Under the pieces are notes generated by a model. It was not told the origin of the DNA, searched no databases, and saw nothing but the letters and a program-made list of their open reading frames with translations. Of a DNA stretch of 64,000 nt, positions 33,107-41,998 are shown piece by piece. The first letter of the stretch is position 1, and every line of letters starts with the position of its first letter. The stretch comes from Desulfobulbaceae bacterium BRH_c16a (GTDB lineage: Bacteria; Desulfobacterota; Desulfobulbia; Desulfobulbales; Desulfocapsaceae): positions 186,001-250,000 of the forward strand of contig LADS01000058.1 of the NCBI GenBank assembly GCA_000961725.1, read 5' to 3'. A program made the position numbers and the translations under genes.

Positions 33107-33480
33107 CTTAATAATATTATTCTTTTTAAGGTAATTGTGATTTTTTTATAGGTTTTGCCGCCGAGTCTTGCGACCGACAGCCAAATGTGCGGGCAAGAGT
33201 TCGCACTATAATTAAAAAAACACTTACCGGTCAATAGATATATAGTTGTCCAAGATCGGAAAAAGTACTGTGTATAACGAAAAAAGACTTGATATAACAG
33301 TGTTTTTCAGGAAGTGAACATGCGGCAAGTGGAGCGGAATAGCAAGCTGTTTTTGCTTGACAAATATCCGGCCGTGAGCTAATGCAATATGACACATGAG
33401 TACCCGGCTCGGGCCGATGTTCGGACTGACGATTAAGTATCACGAATACTTATTTTTAATTTCACTTTTGGAGGTGAACC
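33107..33480. promoter_or_regulatory. Leader of the ferredoxin gene
   Basis: This 374-base gap holds no evident gene. TTGACA at 33357-33362 may be a -35, but no good -10 is seen 17 bases on. Shortly before the ribosome site, TAAGTAT (33434-33440) pairs with ATACTTA (33446-33452) and is followed by five Ts, a weak hairpin that could attenuate or protect the message. GGAGG lies six bases before the ATG. Confidence 0.4.
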
Positions 33481-33666
33481 ATGTTTGAAGTAATTGTAGA
33501 TAAAGACAAGTGCAGCGGTGACGAAGAATGTGTAGCAGCTTGCCCCGCTCAGGTTTTCGAGATGGTCGATGGCAAAGCAGATCCTGTTGAGGCCGATGAG
33601 TGTCTCGGTTGTGAGACCTGTGTCGAAGTATGCCCAGAGGGTGCGATCACTGTAAACGAGATTTAG
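33481..33666 (+). CDS. Two-cluster ferredoxin with CxxDxxC motif (D. africanus Fd III-like)
   Basis: 61 residues. The first motif is CSGDEECVAACP, C-x2-D-x2-C-x3-CP, with aspartate replacing the second cysteine; the second is CLGCETCVEVCP, a standard [4Fe-4S] site. Seven cysteines, this aspartate and a length of 61 match the known ferredoxin III of Desulfovibrio africanus, whose first cluster converts between [3Fe-4S] and [4Fe-4S] forms and can take up other metals. Low-potential electron carrier in the cytoplasm. Strong GGAGG. The stop TAG begins a family-2 repeat, with a strong terminator 95 bases on. Confidence 0.93.
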   Translation: MFEVIVDKDKCSGDEECVAACPAQVFEMVDGKADPVEADECLGCETCVEVCPEGAITVNEI

Positions 33667-33735
33667 TACCTTAGAAATTCATTTTCTTGTTTTTTGAATG
33701 AATTTCGTGAAGGTACCCCCCTTGTGGGGTGCTAG
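33664..33735. repeat. Family-2 palindromic repeat, copy B
   Basis: TAGTACCTTAGAAATTCAT pairs with ATGAATTTCGTGAAGGTAC across a T-rich loop, followed by CCCCC-TTG-TGGGG. It begins with the ferredoxin stop codon. The core ATGAATTTCGTGAAGG is shared with the copies at 31272 and 60278. Confidence 0.87.
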
Positions 33736-33760
33736 TATCTCCTGCAGTTTCGTTTTCTTA

Positions 33761-33803
33761 GAACAAGCCCATCTCCTGGAAAGGGGATGGGCTTGTTCTT
33801 TTT
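33761..33803 (+). terminator. Rho-independent terminator after the ferredoxin
   Basis: GAACAAGCCCATCTCC pairs perfectly with GGGGATGGGCTTGTTC apart from the central bases around TGGAAA, and is followed by TTTTT. A very strong, classical terminator. Confidence 0.92.
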
Positions 33804-33821
33804 GCCACAAGCGAATAGAAG

Positions 33822-34253
33822 ATGGCAAAAAAAATTTCCCGATTTAAACCGGCAGTAAGCAGAAGTACCCTGCTTTTCCTGTCAGCCCTGCTGTGGACCA
33901 TGATCGGCCTGCTGTTGCTGGTGAAAGGCGGCTATCGATGGTTTCAGCTTCCGCAGTGGCAGCTTCTCATTGCCGTGACGGCGTTTGCGGCCGGAAGTCT
34001 GAAGGCACTTTTCATTCTCGATACATCCGCCCGGCGGGCGATAGAGCGAATTCTTCATTTCCAGGACGGCACATGCCTCGGTGCGGTGTACTCTGTAAAG
34101 ACATGGATATTGGTCTTGTGCATGATGAGTATGGGTGTTATCTTGAGGAGTTATCTTCCCGTCCAGTTCCTTTGTTTTCTCTTGTTAACCATCGGCTGGG
34201 CATTGCTGTTATCCAGCAGGCTCGCCTGGCGCGCATGGTTTAAGAGAGGATAA
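33822..34253 (+). CDS. Four-TM membrane protein, unknown function
   Basis: 143 residues with hydrophobic helices at about 17-38, 46-68, 90-110 and 113-133, and a basic N-terminus (MAKKISRFKP) that should face the cytoplasm. No charged catalytic motif is obvious. I do not recognise a family. It lies 26 bases upstream of alr and may be cotranscribed with it and argS, possibly linked to envelope biogenesis. Confidence 0.7.
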   Translation: MAKKISRFKPAVSRSTLLFLSALLWTMIGLLLLVKGGYRWFQLPQWQLLIAVTAFAAGSLKALFILDTSARRAIERILHFQDGTCLGAVYSVKTWILVLCMMSMGVILRSYLPVQFLCFLLLTIGWALLLSSRLAWRAWFKRG

Positions 34254-34279
34254 ATACATTAATTTGTTGTTAAAATGAA

Positions 34280-35407
34280 ATGAGTGACAAATCTTTTAAC
34301 TGCATTCGAATAGATACGAAAGCGTTACAGGCCAACTTTTCCATCATCCGGAAGATCGCCGGCGACCGGGTGCCGGTCATGGCGATGGTCAAGGCCGATG
34401 CATACGGACATGGCATGGTCATGGCTGCCGGAGCATTTGCCCGGGCCGGATGTACAGTTTTTGGCGTCGCCGAATTAAGGGAAGCTGTGCTGCTCAGGCA
34501 GGCCGGTATTGCCGGGGACATTTTTGTCACACTCGGTTTTGCCGCCGAGGACACCGAACTTTTATTCAGATATGCGCTCACCCCGGTTATATACAGTCTG
34601 GAAGCCGCTCGGGTTTTGTCCGGTACGGCGACGGCCCTGGGCAAGGAAATCGGCATCCATATAAAGGTAGACTCCGGGATGAGCAGGCTGGGAATTCTCG
34701 CCGCAGACCTTTCGGCATTTCTCGAGGCCATTTTGACGCTGCCGGGTCTTCGGGTGGCGGGAATCATGAGTCACTTTCCCGAGTCGGACAATCCGGAAGC
34801 GGAAAGCAATGAAAAAGGATTTGCCGCATTTTCCGCAGCCTGTAGCGAGATGAAAAACAGATGCGCCGGGATTCGTCACATTGCCAATTCGGGAGCAGTG
34901 CTTAACTTCCCGGACACTTGGTGCGATATGGTTCGCGCCGGCATTTCGCTGTACGGCTATCTCCCTGAAGGAAGACCGGCTCCGGACAGCACGAAAAAGG
35001 TCGATTTGATTCCGGCGATGTCCTTTACGACAAAAATCCTGCAGGTGAAAACCTTGCCCGCAGGCACCGGGGTCAGTTACGGTCACACTTTTCGAACCAA
35101 GCAGCCAATTACAATTGCCGTTATACCGGTCGGTTATGAAGACGGTTTTTCAAGGCTGTTTTCCAATCGCGGCGAAGTACTGATCCATGGCCGGCGAGCA
35201 AAGGTGCGCGGCAGGGTCTGTATGAATATGTGCATGGTTGAAGTGACAGACGTGGAAGGAGTGCGGGCGGGGGACGAAGTTGTGCTGCTCGGCCGCCAGC
35301 AGGAGGCGGTGATTACCGCCGACGATCTGGCGGAAGCGATGGGCAGTATCAGCTATGAAGTGCTGTGCCTGCTGGGGAATAATAATAAAAGAGAATATAT
35401 CGAGTAG
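34280..35407 (+). CDS. alr: Alanine racemase
   Basis: 375 residues. VPVMAMVKADAYGHGM contains the PLP-binding lysine, GVSYGHTF the catalytic tyrosine region, and GRVCMNMCMVEVTDV the C-terminal domain signature. Converts L- to D-alanine for peptidoglycan. Its stop is four bases before the argS start, so the two are cotranscribed. Confidence 0.97.
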   Translation: MSDKSFNCIRIDTKALQANFSIIRKIAGDRVPVMAMVKADAYGHGMVMAAGAFARAGCTVFGVAELREAVLLRQAGIAGDIFVTLGFAAEDTELLFRYALTPVIYSLEAARVLSGTATALGKEIGIHIKVDSGMSRLGILAADLSAFLEAILTLPGLRVAGIMSHFPESDNPEAESNEKGFAAFSAACSEMKNRCAGIRHIANSGAVLNFPDTWCDMVRAGISLYGYLPEGRPAPDSTKKVDLIPAMSFTTKILQVKTLPAGTGVSYGHTFRTKQPITIAVIPVGYEDGFSRLFSNRGEVLIHGRRAKVRGRVCMNMCMVEVTDVEGVRAGDEVVLLGRQQEAVITADDLAEAMGSISYEVLCLLGNNNKREYIE

Positions 35408-35411
35408 AGCA

Positions 35412-37079
35412 ATGATCCGTTCACGACTGAAAAATGTGCTTGACGGCTGTTTCGACCAGGGTGTTGCCGAGGGATTATGGACAGCTGCCGCAGCCGGTAA
35501 ATTTACCGTAGAACTTCCCAAACACGAGGGGATGGGCGATTTTGCCACCAATATGGCTTTGGTTCTGGCGGGCGCCGAAAAAAAGAACCCGAGGGAACTG
35601 GCGAAAACCATTGTCGAAAAGCTGGCGAAAGATAGCGAACTTATCGAACGGCTGGAAATTGCCGGTCCCGGATTTATAAATATCTCGCTCAAACAGGACG
35701 TCTGGCGCCGGCTCATCCCGGTGATTATCGGAGAAGGCGCAAATTTCGGCAAAAGCACGATCGGTCGACGGCGCAAGGTAATGGTTGAGTTCGTCAGTGC
35801 CAACCCCACCGGACCGCTCAGTATCGGCCATGGCCGCCAGGCGATTCTCGGAGACTCCATCGCCAGGCTGCTCGAGGCGACCGGCCACGATGTGTTTCGC
35901 GAATATTATTTCAACGATGCCGGCAGGCAGATGCGGGTGCTCGGCGAGTCGACCAGGGCCAGGTATCTCGAGCTGCTAGGGGAGAAGTTTGAATTTCCCG
36001 AGGATGGCTATCAGGGTGAATATATAATCGATATCGCCAGGTCGCTGGTCGACGAACACGGCGATGCCCTGAAAAATCATGTCGATGTCAAGCCGTTCAA
36101 GGAACAGGCGGAAAAAGCCATCTTCAAGGATATCTCCAGGACCCTGGAGCGAATGGGGATAGTCTTCGACAATTACTTCAACGAACATTCGCTCTATGAA
36201 GACGGCCATATCGACGATGTCGTCGCGGAACTGCGGGCCAAAGGATACGTCTACGAAAAAGACAATGCGACGTGGTTCAAGACCACGGAATTCGGGCATG
36301 AGCAGGATCGTGTCATAATCAAGAGCTCCGGAGAACCCACCTACCGGCTGCCGGACATCGCCTATCATCGGGAAAAGTTCAGAAGGAATTTCGACTGGTT
36401 GATCGACATCTTCGGCTCGGATCACATCGCCACGATACCGGATGTTCTCGCCGGGGTGAAAGCACTTGGCTACGACCCGGACAAGGTAACCGTGGTCCTC
36501 CACCAGTTTGTAACCCTTACCAGGGAAGGCAGGCAGGTGAAGATGTCGACCAGGAAGGCAAACTTCGTGACGGTCGACGAACTGGTCGATGAAGTGGGAC
36601 TCGATCCCGTGCGATTCTTCTTTATGATGCGCAAAGCCGACAGCCAGCTCGAATTCGATCTCGATCTGGCCACCAGACAGAGCCAGGAAAATCCGGTCTA
36701 CTATGTGCAGTACGGCTATGCGCGGCTCTGTTCGATTGTGCGTCAGGCCGGCGAAAAAGGCATCGCCCTGCCGGAATTTTCCGAGATCGATGCGACACTG
36801 TTGACTCTGTTGAAAGAGCCCGAAGAGATCGGGCTGCTGAAGACCCTGTCGAGTTTTCCGGCGACTCTGGAAAGCAGCGCCCTGGAGCTTGCCCCCCATA
36901 AATATATTTATTATCTTATGGAGTTGGCGGGTCAGCTGCACAGCTATTACAACAAGCATAAAGTGATCACCGACGATATCCCCCTGACCCGTGCCCGGCT
37001 CTGCCTGATCATGGCTTTACAGGTCGTATTGAAGAATGGTCTTGTGATGGTAGGTCTTTCGGCTCCAGATAAAATGTAA
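35412..37079 (+). CDS. argS: Arginyl-tRNA synthetase
   Basis: 555 residues from the ATG at 35412; the frame extends upstream into alr but that start is not credible. NPTGPLSIGHGRQAI holds the HIGH-type signature and GRQVKMSTRKANFV the KMSKS-type loop; the C-terminal DALR domain ends the protein. Charges tRNA-Arg in the cytoplasm. The stop TAA at 37077-37079 lies in the left arm of the MITE-like insertion. Without the insertion the same frame would end at TAG (37239-37241), after the same GAT-AAA-ATG codons. Confidence 0.97.
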   Translation: MIRSRLKNVLDGCFDQGVAEGLWTAAAAGKFTVELPKHEGMGDFATNMALVLAGAEKKNPRELAKTIVEKLAKDSELIERLEIAGPGFINISLKQDVWRRLIPVIIGEGANFGKSTIGRRRKVMVEFVSANPTGPLSIGHGRQAILGDSIARLLEATGHDVFREYYFNDAGRQMRVLGESTRARYLELLGEKFEFPEDGYQGEYIIDIARSLVDEHGDALKNHVDVKPFKEQAEKAIFKDISRTLERMGIVFDNYFNEHSLYEDGHIDDVVAELRAKGYVYEKDNATWFKTTEFGHEQDRVIIKSSGEPTYRLPDIAYHREKFRRNFDWLIDIFGSDHIATIPDVLAGVKALGYDPDKVTVVLHQFVTLTREGRQVKMSTRKANFVTVDELVDEVGLDPVRFFFMMRKADSQLEFDLDLATRQSQENPVYYVQYGYARLCSIVRQAGEKGIALPEFSEIDATLLTLLKEPEEIGLLKTLSSFPATLESSALELAPHKYIYYLMELAGQLHSYYNKHKVITDDIPLTRARLCLIMALQVVLKNGLVMVGLSAPDKM

Positions 37080-37240
37080 CCGTTCACCAGCACCCCATTT
37101 TCGTCCGATCAGGCCACCTCACAGAGCCAACTCTAGCTCGGCGGCCTGCTTGAACGAACCTGGAGCACTGGATGAACGGTTACAGATCCGGGTTACGCGG
37201 TCTATTGATGTGTTCCGGTGAACGATTACGATAAAATGTA
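37068..37240. mobile_element. MITE-like element inserted at the argS stop codon, with 11-bp direct repeats
   Basis: GATAAAATGTA occurs at 37068-37078 and 37230-37240. Between the copies, GTAACCGTTCA at 37076-37086 is matched by an exact inverted copy at 37173-37183, and a diverged one (TGAACGATTAC) at 37219-37229. No open frame is present. The direct repeats look like a target duplication, and the 162-base step between them is the element plus one target copy. A related TCGTTCACCGG occurs near 43821. Confidence 0.65.
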
Positions 37241-37254
37241 GGATATTTGCCAGG

Positions 37255-37500
37255 ATGGCGGCACCACGGAAACCCCAGGTAAAGAAGCTGAAATTCGAGT
37301 TGACCAGGAGTGCGGTTGCCGGGATCGGCGTGATCGTTTTCTGTCTTTTTTTGTGGATGTTTCTGCTCGGGGTCTGGGCCGGTCAATCGCTTCTTCTGCC
37401 TTCCTACGAGAAAAAGACCTTTGTCGCAAACGAGGAAGGAATAACTTTGGGGCCTCTGGTGATTAAAGCTGAGAAAAAAGCGACGAAAAAGCCGGAGTGA
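37255..37500 (+). CDS. Small single-TM membrane protein, unknown function
   Basis: 81 residues with a basic N-terminus (PRKPQVKKLKFELTR), one hydrophobic helix at about 20-43 and a short periplasmic or cytoplasmic tail ending KKATKKPE. Proteins with SPOR domains often follow argS in related genomes; the anchor looks similar but no SPOR domain is present here. GCCAGG lies before the ATG. Without the insertion at 37068-37240 it would lie 13 bases after argS. Function unknown. Confidence 0.65.
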   Translation: MAAPRKPQVKKLKFELTRSAVAGIGVIVFCLFLWMFLLGVWAGQSLLLPSYEKKTFVANEEGITLGPLVIKAEKKATKKPE

Positions 37501-37559
37501 ATCGGATTTCAAGCTTTCTCTAAAATGGTGTTACACATAATAATAAACGGCTGGAAACT

Positions 37560-40112
37560 ATGATTGGAAAACTACTCACGAAGGTTTTTGGAAACAGTAA
37601 CGAGAGGTATCTTAAGCAGCTCAGGCCGATCGTGACCAGGATAAATGAACTGGAAAAAGACATCCAGCCTCTTGATGACGAAGCTCTGGCGGCCAAAACC
37701 GTTGCCTTCAAGCAGCGCGTGGAAAACGGCGAGCCCCTCGACGATCTCCTGCCGGAAGCTTTTGCGGTAGTGCGCGAGGCGGGCAAGAGGGTGCTGGGGG
37801 AACGGCACTTCGATGTCCAGCTGCTTGGCGGGATCGTGCTGCACCAGGGCAAAATCTCCGAGATGAAAACCGGTGAGGGCAAGACCCTGACTTCGACGCT
37901 GCCGGTGTATCTCAACGGTCTGAGCGGAAAAGGGGTGCATTTGGTAACCGTCAATGACTACCTTGCCGCTCGTGACAGCGAGTGGATGGGGCGGATATAC
38001 CAGTTTCTCGGCATGAGCTGCGGGAAAATCATCCATGGTCTGAACGATCAGGATCGCCGGGCGGCCTATGCCGCCGATATCACCTATGGAACCAACAACG
38101 AGTTCGGGTTCGATTACCTTCGCGACAATATGAAGTTCGAGCTGAGCGATTTCTGCCAGCGCGGCTTTAATTATGCCATTGTCGACGAGGTCGACTCCAT
38201 TCTTATCGATGAAGCGCGAACACCTCTGATCATTTCCGGCCCCGCCGAACTCTCCACCGAGCTGTATAAAAGTGTCGACCGGATCATTCCGAAGTTTAAA
38301 AAGGACGAACACTACACCGTTGACGAGAAGGCCCGACAGGTATCGCTGACCGAGGAAGGCGTCGCCCTGGGCGAGAAGATGCTCGAGGTCGAGAATCTCT
38401 ACGATCCGGTCAACATCGAAAAACTCCACCATCTCAATCAATCGCTGAAGGCGCATATCCTCTTCAAAAAGGATGTCGACTATATCGTCAGGAACAACCA
38501 GGTCGTTATCGTCGATGAGTTTACCGGCCGGACGATGGAGGGCAGGCGATACAGCGACGGGCTGCATCAGGCCTTGGAAGCCAAGGAAAACGTCAAGATC
38601 GAGCAGGAAAACCAGACGCTCGCCTCGATTACCTTCCAGAACTATTTCAGGATGTACAAAAAGCTTGCCGGCATGACCGGTACCGCCGATACCGAAGCTG
38701 CCGAATTCAAGAAGATCTATAACCTTGATGTAGTCGTCATGCCGACCAACCAGCCGATGGTCAGGATCGATTTTGCCGACGTTATCTATAAGAACGAAGC
38801 GGCCAAATACCGGGCGGTCATCAAGGAGATAACCGAACTGCACGAGAAAGGACAACCCGTGCTGGTGGGCACCATCTCCATCGACGTTTCGGAAAAAATT
38901 TCCAACATGCTCAAGAAGAACAAGGTCGAGCATGAGGTGCTGAACGCCAAACATCATGAACGCGAAGCGGAGATCATCGCCGGTGCCGGTCAACTGGGCA
39001 AGGTGACTATTGCCACCAACATGGCCGGACGGGGAACGGATATCAAACTCGGACCGGGCGTAGTAGATGTCGGCGGCCTGCATATCCTCGGCACCTCCCG
39101 CCATGAGTCCCGCCGAATCGACAACCAGCTGCGCGGCCGGGCAGGGCGTCAGGGCGATCCCGGTTCTTCAAGGTTTTATCTCTCTCTCGAGGACGATCTT
39201 CTGCGGATCTTCGGCTCGGGCCGCATAACGAGCATCATGGACAAGCTCGGCATGGAAGAGGATGAGCCGATTGAGCACACCATGATTTCGCGAGCCATCG
39301 AGAATGCCCAGCGCAAAGTCGAAGGCCATAACTTCGATATTCGTAAACACCTGCTTGAATATGACGATGTCATGAACAAGCAGAGAGAGGTTATTTATCA
39401 GCAGCGTCGCGATGTTCTTGCCGGCAAGGACGTGTCGCAGGTCGTCCAGGACATGATCGAAGACATGGTCGATGGAGTGGTTGAGGAGTTTCATCAGGAG
39501 AAGCTCGATTCCCATGAATGGGATTGGCCTGAATTCAAGGTTCGCATGGGTGAGATTTTTCACAATGTGCCGGAATGGCCCGAGGAAGAGCTTTCAGGCC
39601 TGAAACTCGAGAGTTTCAGAGAAAAGACCCTCGACTTTGTAACGCAGGCGTATAAGAACCAGGATGAGGTGAACGGCGCGGAAACCCAGCGGCAGATCGA
39701 AAAACTCATTCTGCTGCAGGTTGTCGACAGCCACTGGAAAGATCATCTGCTTTCCATGGATCATCTGAAGGAAGGCATCGGGCTACGTGGGTATGGGCAG
39801 AAAAATCCGCTGAACGAATACAAGCGTGAAGGCTTCGGGCTGTTCCAGAACATGGTGGAAAGGGTGAAATCTCAGACTATCTCAAGCCTGATGCGCGTGC
39901 GTATTGTCCGCGAAGACGATGTCGAACGGATGGAAGAGGAGCGACGGCGTCGGCAGGAGCAGGAACAACTGCGCCTGAATAAAGGGGCGGCGGGTGAAGC
40001 GCCGCAACCTCCCAAACCGGTGCGGCGGGACGGCGATAAGACCGGCAGAAACGCACTATGTCCCTGCGGGTCGGGCAAGAAATACAAAAGGTGTTGCGGC
40101 CAGGAATCCTGA
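37560..40112 (+). CDS. secA: Preprotein translocase ATPase SecA
   Basis: 850 residues. MKTGEGKTLTSTLPVYLNG is Walker A, VDEVDSILIDEARTPLIISG the DEAD-like box and crosslinking domain start, ITFQNYFRMYKKLAGMTGTADTE (split) and TNMAGRGTDIKLG the second motor half. The C-terminal zinc tail CPCGSGKKYKRCCG binds SecB and lipids. Drives Sec-dependent export through SecYEG. It has its own start region after the small membrane protein gene, 59 bases upstream. Confidence 0.98.
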   Translation: MIGKLLTKVFGNSNERYLKQLRPIVTRINELEKDIQPLDDEALAAKTVAFKQRVENGEPLDDLLPEAFAVVREAGKRVLGERHFDVQLLGGIVLHQGKISEMKTGEGKTLTSTLPVYLNGLSGKGVHLVTVNDYLAARDSEWMGRIYQFLGMSCGKIIHGLNDQDRRAAYAADITYGTNNEFGFDYLRDNMKFELSDFCQRGFNYAIVDEVDSILIDEARTPLIISGPAELSTELYKSVDRIIPKFKKDEHYTVDEKARQVSLTEEGVALGEKMLEVENLYDPVNIEKLHHLNQSLKAHILFKKDVDYIVRNNQVVIVDEFTGRTMEGRRYSDGLHQALEAKENVKIEQENQTLASITFQNYFRMYKKLAGMTGTADTEAAEFKKIYNLDVVVMPTNQPMVRIDFADVIYKNEAAKYRAVIKEITELHEKGQPVLVGTISIDVSEKISNMLKKNKVEHEVLNAKHHEREAEIIAGAGQLGKVTIATNMAGRGTDIKLGPGVVDVGGLHILGTSRHESRRIDNQLRGRAGRQGDPGSSRFYLSLEDDLLRIFGSGRITSIMDKLGMEEDEPIEHTMISRAIENAQRKVEGHNFDIRKHLLEYDDVMNKQREVIYQQRRDVLAGKDVSQVVQDMIEDMVDGVVEEFHQEKLDSHEWDWPEFKVRMGEIFHNVPEWPEEELSGLKLESFREKTLDFVTQAYKNQDEVNGAETQRQIEKLILLQVVDSHWKDHLLSMDHLKEGIGLRGYGQKNPLNEYKREGFGLFQNMVERVKSQTISSLMRVRIVREDDVERMEEERRRRQEQEQLRLNKGAAGEAPQPPKPVRRDGDKTGRNALCPCGSGKKYKRCCGQES

Positions 40113-40142
40113 TTCCGTTACGAAGTACAGAGAATTCAGGCA

Positions 40143-40170
40143 AGGCGGATGGTGTAAATACCTTCCGCCT
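40143..40170. terminator. Possible terminator between convergent secA and ppk2
   Basis: AGGCGGA (40143-40149) pairs with TCCGCCT (40164-40170) around a 14-base loop. The T-run is broken (TTGCTGTTT), so efficiency is uncertain. Confidence 0.4.
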
Positions 40171-40189
40171 TTGCTGTTTGTATGGCCTG

Positions 40190-41116
40190 TTACCCGTGGA
40201 GCAGGTCGGGCTGCATCAGGTTGTCTTCCATGTGTTTCAGTTCATCGATGCCGGTGATGATAATTTTGGGGTCCGGGACAAGTTCTGCGTCCGGCAGTTT
40301 GTCTTCGTAATTCATCTGGCTGAGGATGAATTTCATACAGTTGAGCCGAGCCGTCTTCTTATCGTCGGAACGGATGATCGTCCAGGGGGATATGGTTCGA
40401 TTGGTTTCCGAGAGCATCTGAAACTTTCGTACGGAATATTGATCCCAGTATTGCTGGGCCAGATTGTCGACCGGAGAGAGTTTGTACTGTTTCAACGGGT
40501 CCTTTTCCCGCGAGTCGAAGCGTTGTTTCTGCACTTCTTTCGAGACGGAAAAGTAAAACTTGAAAAGCTTGATGCCGTCTTTTGCCAGCATCTCCTCGAA
40601 CAGCGGCACGTCTTTCAGGAAGCGTTTGTTCTGCTCATCGGTGCAGAATCCCATGACCGGCTCGACCATTGCCCGGTTGTACCAGCTCCGGTCAAAGATG
40701 ACCATTTCGCCGGCTGAGGGAAGATGCGCGACATAGCGCTGGAAATACCACTGGCTCATCTCCGTCTCGTTGGGTTTCATCAGGGCGACGATCCGGGTGT
40801 TCCGCGGATTGAGATGAGCGGTGATCCGCTTGATCGTGCCACCCTTGCCGGCGGCATCGCGTCCCTCGAAAATGGCGAGAATACGCTGGCCGCTGACCTT
40901 CATCGAATCCTGCAGCTTCATCAACTCGATCTGCAGCTTTTTTAATTCCAATTCATACTGAAGAGCCGAGTTCTTGATATGGATAGCAGTAGTGTCGTCG
41001 GCCTTCTGGGTTTTGAGGTTTTTGGCTGCGGTTCCTTCAAGGAGCCGTATTTCTTCCGGTTTGCCCACTTCTTTTTTTTCTTTGGTATCCTTGCTCGTGG
41101 TTTTCTTCTTGGCCAT
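40190..41116 (-). CDS. ppk2: Polyphosphate kinase 2
   Basis: 308 residues from the ATG at 41116, which has GAGGAAAG upstream; the longer frame adds 16 residues without a good site. After a lysine-rich N-terminus, FEGRDAAGKGGTIKRI is Walker A, VALMKPNETEMSQWYFQRY and FDRSWYNRAMVEPVMGFC the lid and Walker B regions of the PPK2 fold. It transfers phosphate between polyphosphate and nucleotides, mostly regenerating GTP or ATP. Single-domain, one-chain type. Confidence 0.95.
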   Translation of the reverse strand: MAKKKTTSKDTKEKKEVGKPEEIRLLEGTAAKNLKTQKADDTTAIHIKNSALQYELELKKLQIELMKLQDSMKVSGQRILAIFEGRDAAGKGGTIKRITAHLNPRNTRIVALMKPNETEMSQWYFQRYVAHLPSAGEMVIFDRSWYNRAMVEPVMGFCTDEQNKRFLKDVPLFEEMLAKDGIKLFKFYFSVSKEVQKQRFDSREKDPLKQYKLSPVDNLAQQYWDQYSVRKFQMLSETNRTISPWTIIRSDDKKTARLNCMKFILSQMNYEDKLPDAELVPDPKIIITGIDELKHMEDNLMQPDLLHG

Positions 41117-41208
41117 TATATCTTTCCTCAGCTTTGAGATTGACGACAATTCCCCGCATTTCATGAGGCTTAATTCATATCACAGTAAACAACTAAAGCA
41201 AGATATTT

Positions 41209-41262
41209 GTAGGTTGGGCTGTGAAGTCCAACAGTGGAGTAGGTTGGGCTGTGAAGCCCAAC
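41209..41262. repeat. Two head-to-tail REP units upstream of ppk2
   Basis: GTAGGTTGGGCTGTGAAGTCC begins at 41209 (one mismatch in the stem), and a perfect GTAGGTTGGGCTGTGAAGCC begins at 41239. They are in the same orientation rather than inverted, and end ten bases from the stop of the phosphoesterase gene. Confidence 0.85.
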
Positions 41263-41272
41263 TGGATTATAG

Positions 41273-41998
41273 TCAATTCAACTTCTTACCTTGCCGAAAC
41301 ATGGCGGCGTAAATATCCGGCAGCCGGTGCTTTCGTATTGCAGCAACCACATCGTCGACAGTGTAGGCGATTCGGTAATGGCGAACGGCAATGGCATCTC
41401 CGGCTATCTCCAGAACCGCGCAGGAGACCCTTGGGTCGCCGTCGAACATCCTGCCGGCCGAGCCCGGATTGATGAAGTGGGTGCCGGAGAGGTATTTATG
41501 GTAGGGGGTGTGGGAGTGGCCGGTCACTACAATTCGGCAGTCGGTTTTTTTCGCCAGTTCGTGGAATCTTTCGTCTGGGGTATCGGCAAAGAGAAACTCG
41601 TCGGGATCGGCGGGGCTGCCGTGAAAGATTCCTGCCTTGATCCTTTTTTCAAAAAACAACTCTCTGCTTTCGCCAAGAGCGAGCAGGCGGCGTTTTTCTT
41701 CGGCTCCCAGGGCATCCGCTGTGGTCGTATACATAATGCGCTTTTCCGCTTTGCCCGGTTTTTTGACATTTTTTCCTTTCAGCAGCCGGATAACTTTCTT
41801 GTCGGTATTGCCAAGGATCGAGATGACTTTGTGGGTGGAGAGCCATTGCATCGTTTCATTGGGGAACGGGGCGTAGACGAGGGAATCGCCGCAGTTGACG
41901 ATGAACTGAAAGGAAGCCGGATCGAGTTCCCGGGCAATCGCCTCAAGCGCCGGGAAATTGCCGTGAATGTCGGCGAGCAGGAGTATCCGGGAAGTCAT
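41273..41998 (-). CDS. Calcineurin-like metallophosphoesterase (YfcE/MJ0936-like)
   Basis: 241 residues from the ATG at 41998. LLLADIHGNFPALE, NCGDSLVYAPFPNE, SILGNTDKKV and VTGHSHTPYH supply the dimetal ligands of the small phosphodiesterase family. The start codon A is the last base of the upstream cls stop (TGATG), so it is translated by coupling. Substrate unknown; related enzymes hydrolyse phosphodiesters such as bis-p-nitrophenyl phosphate. Confidence 0.85.
   Translation of the reverse strand: MTSRILLLADIHGNFPALEAIARELDPASFQFIVNCGDSLVYAPFPNETMQWLSTHKVISILGNTDKKVIRLLKGKNVKKPGKAEKRIMYTTTADALGAEEKRRLLALGESRELFFEKRIKAGIFHGSPADPDEFLFADTPDERFHELAKKTDCRIVVTGHSHTPYHKYLSGTHFINPGSAGRMFDGDPRVSCAVLEIAGDAIAVRHYRIAYTVDDVVAAIRKHRLPDIYAAMFRQGKKLN

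Noticed and set aside
37255..37500. SPOR-domain protein following argS
   Set aside because: Only the anchor is similar; the 81-residue protein lacks the SPOR repeat.
37572..39104. 510-residue frame opposite secA, and a similar one at 35976-36959 opposite argS
   Set aside because: Shadow frames of conserved genes without family features or ribosome sites.
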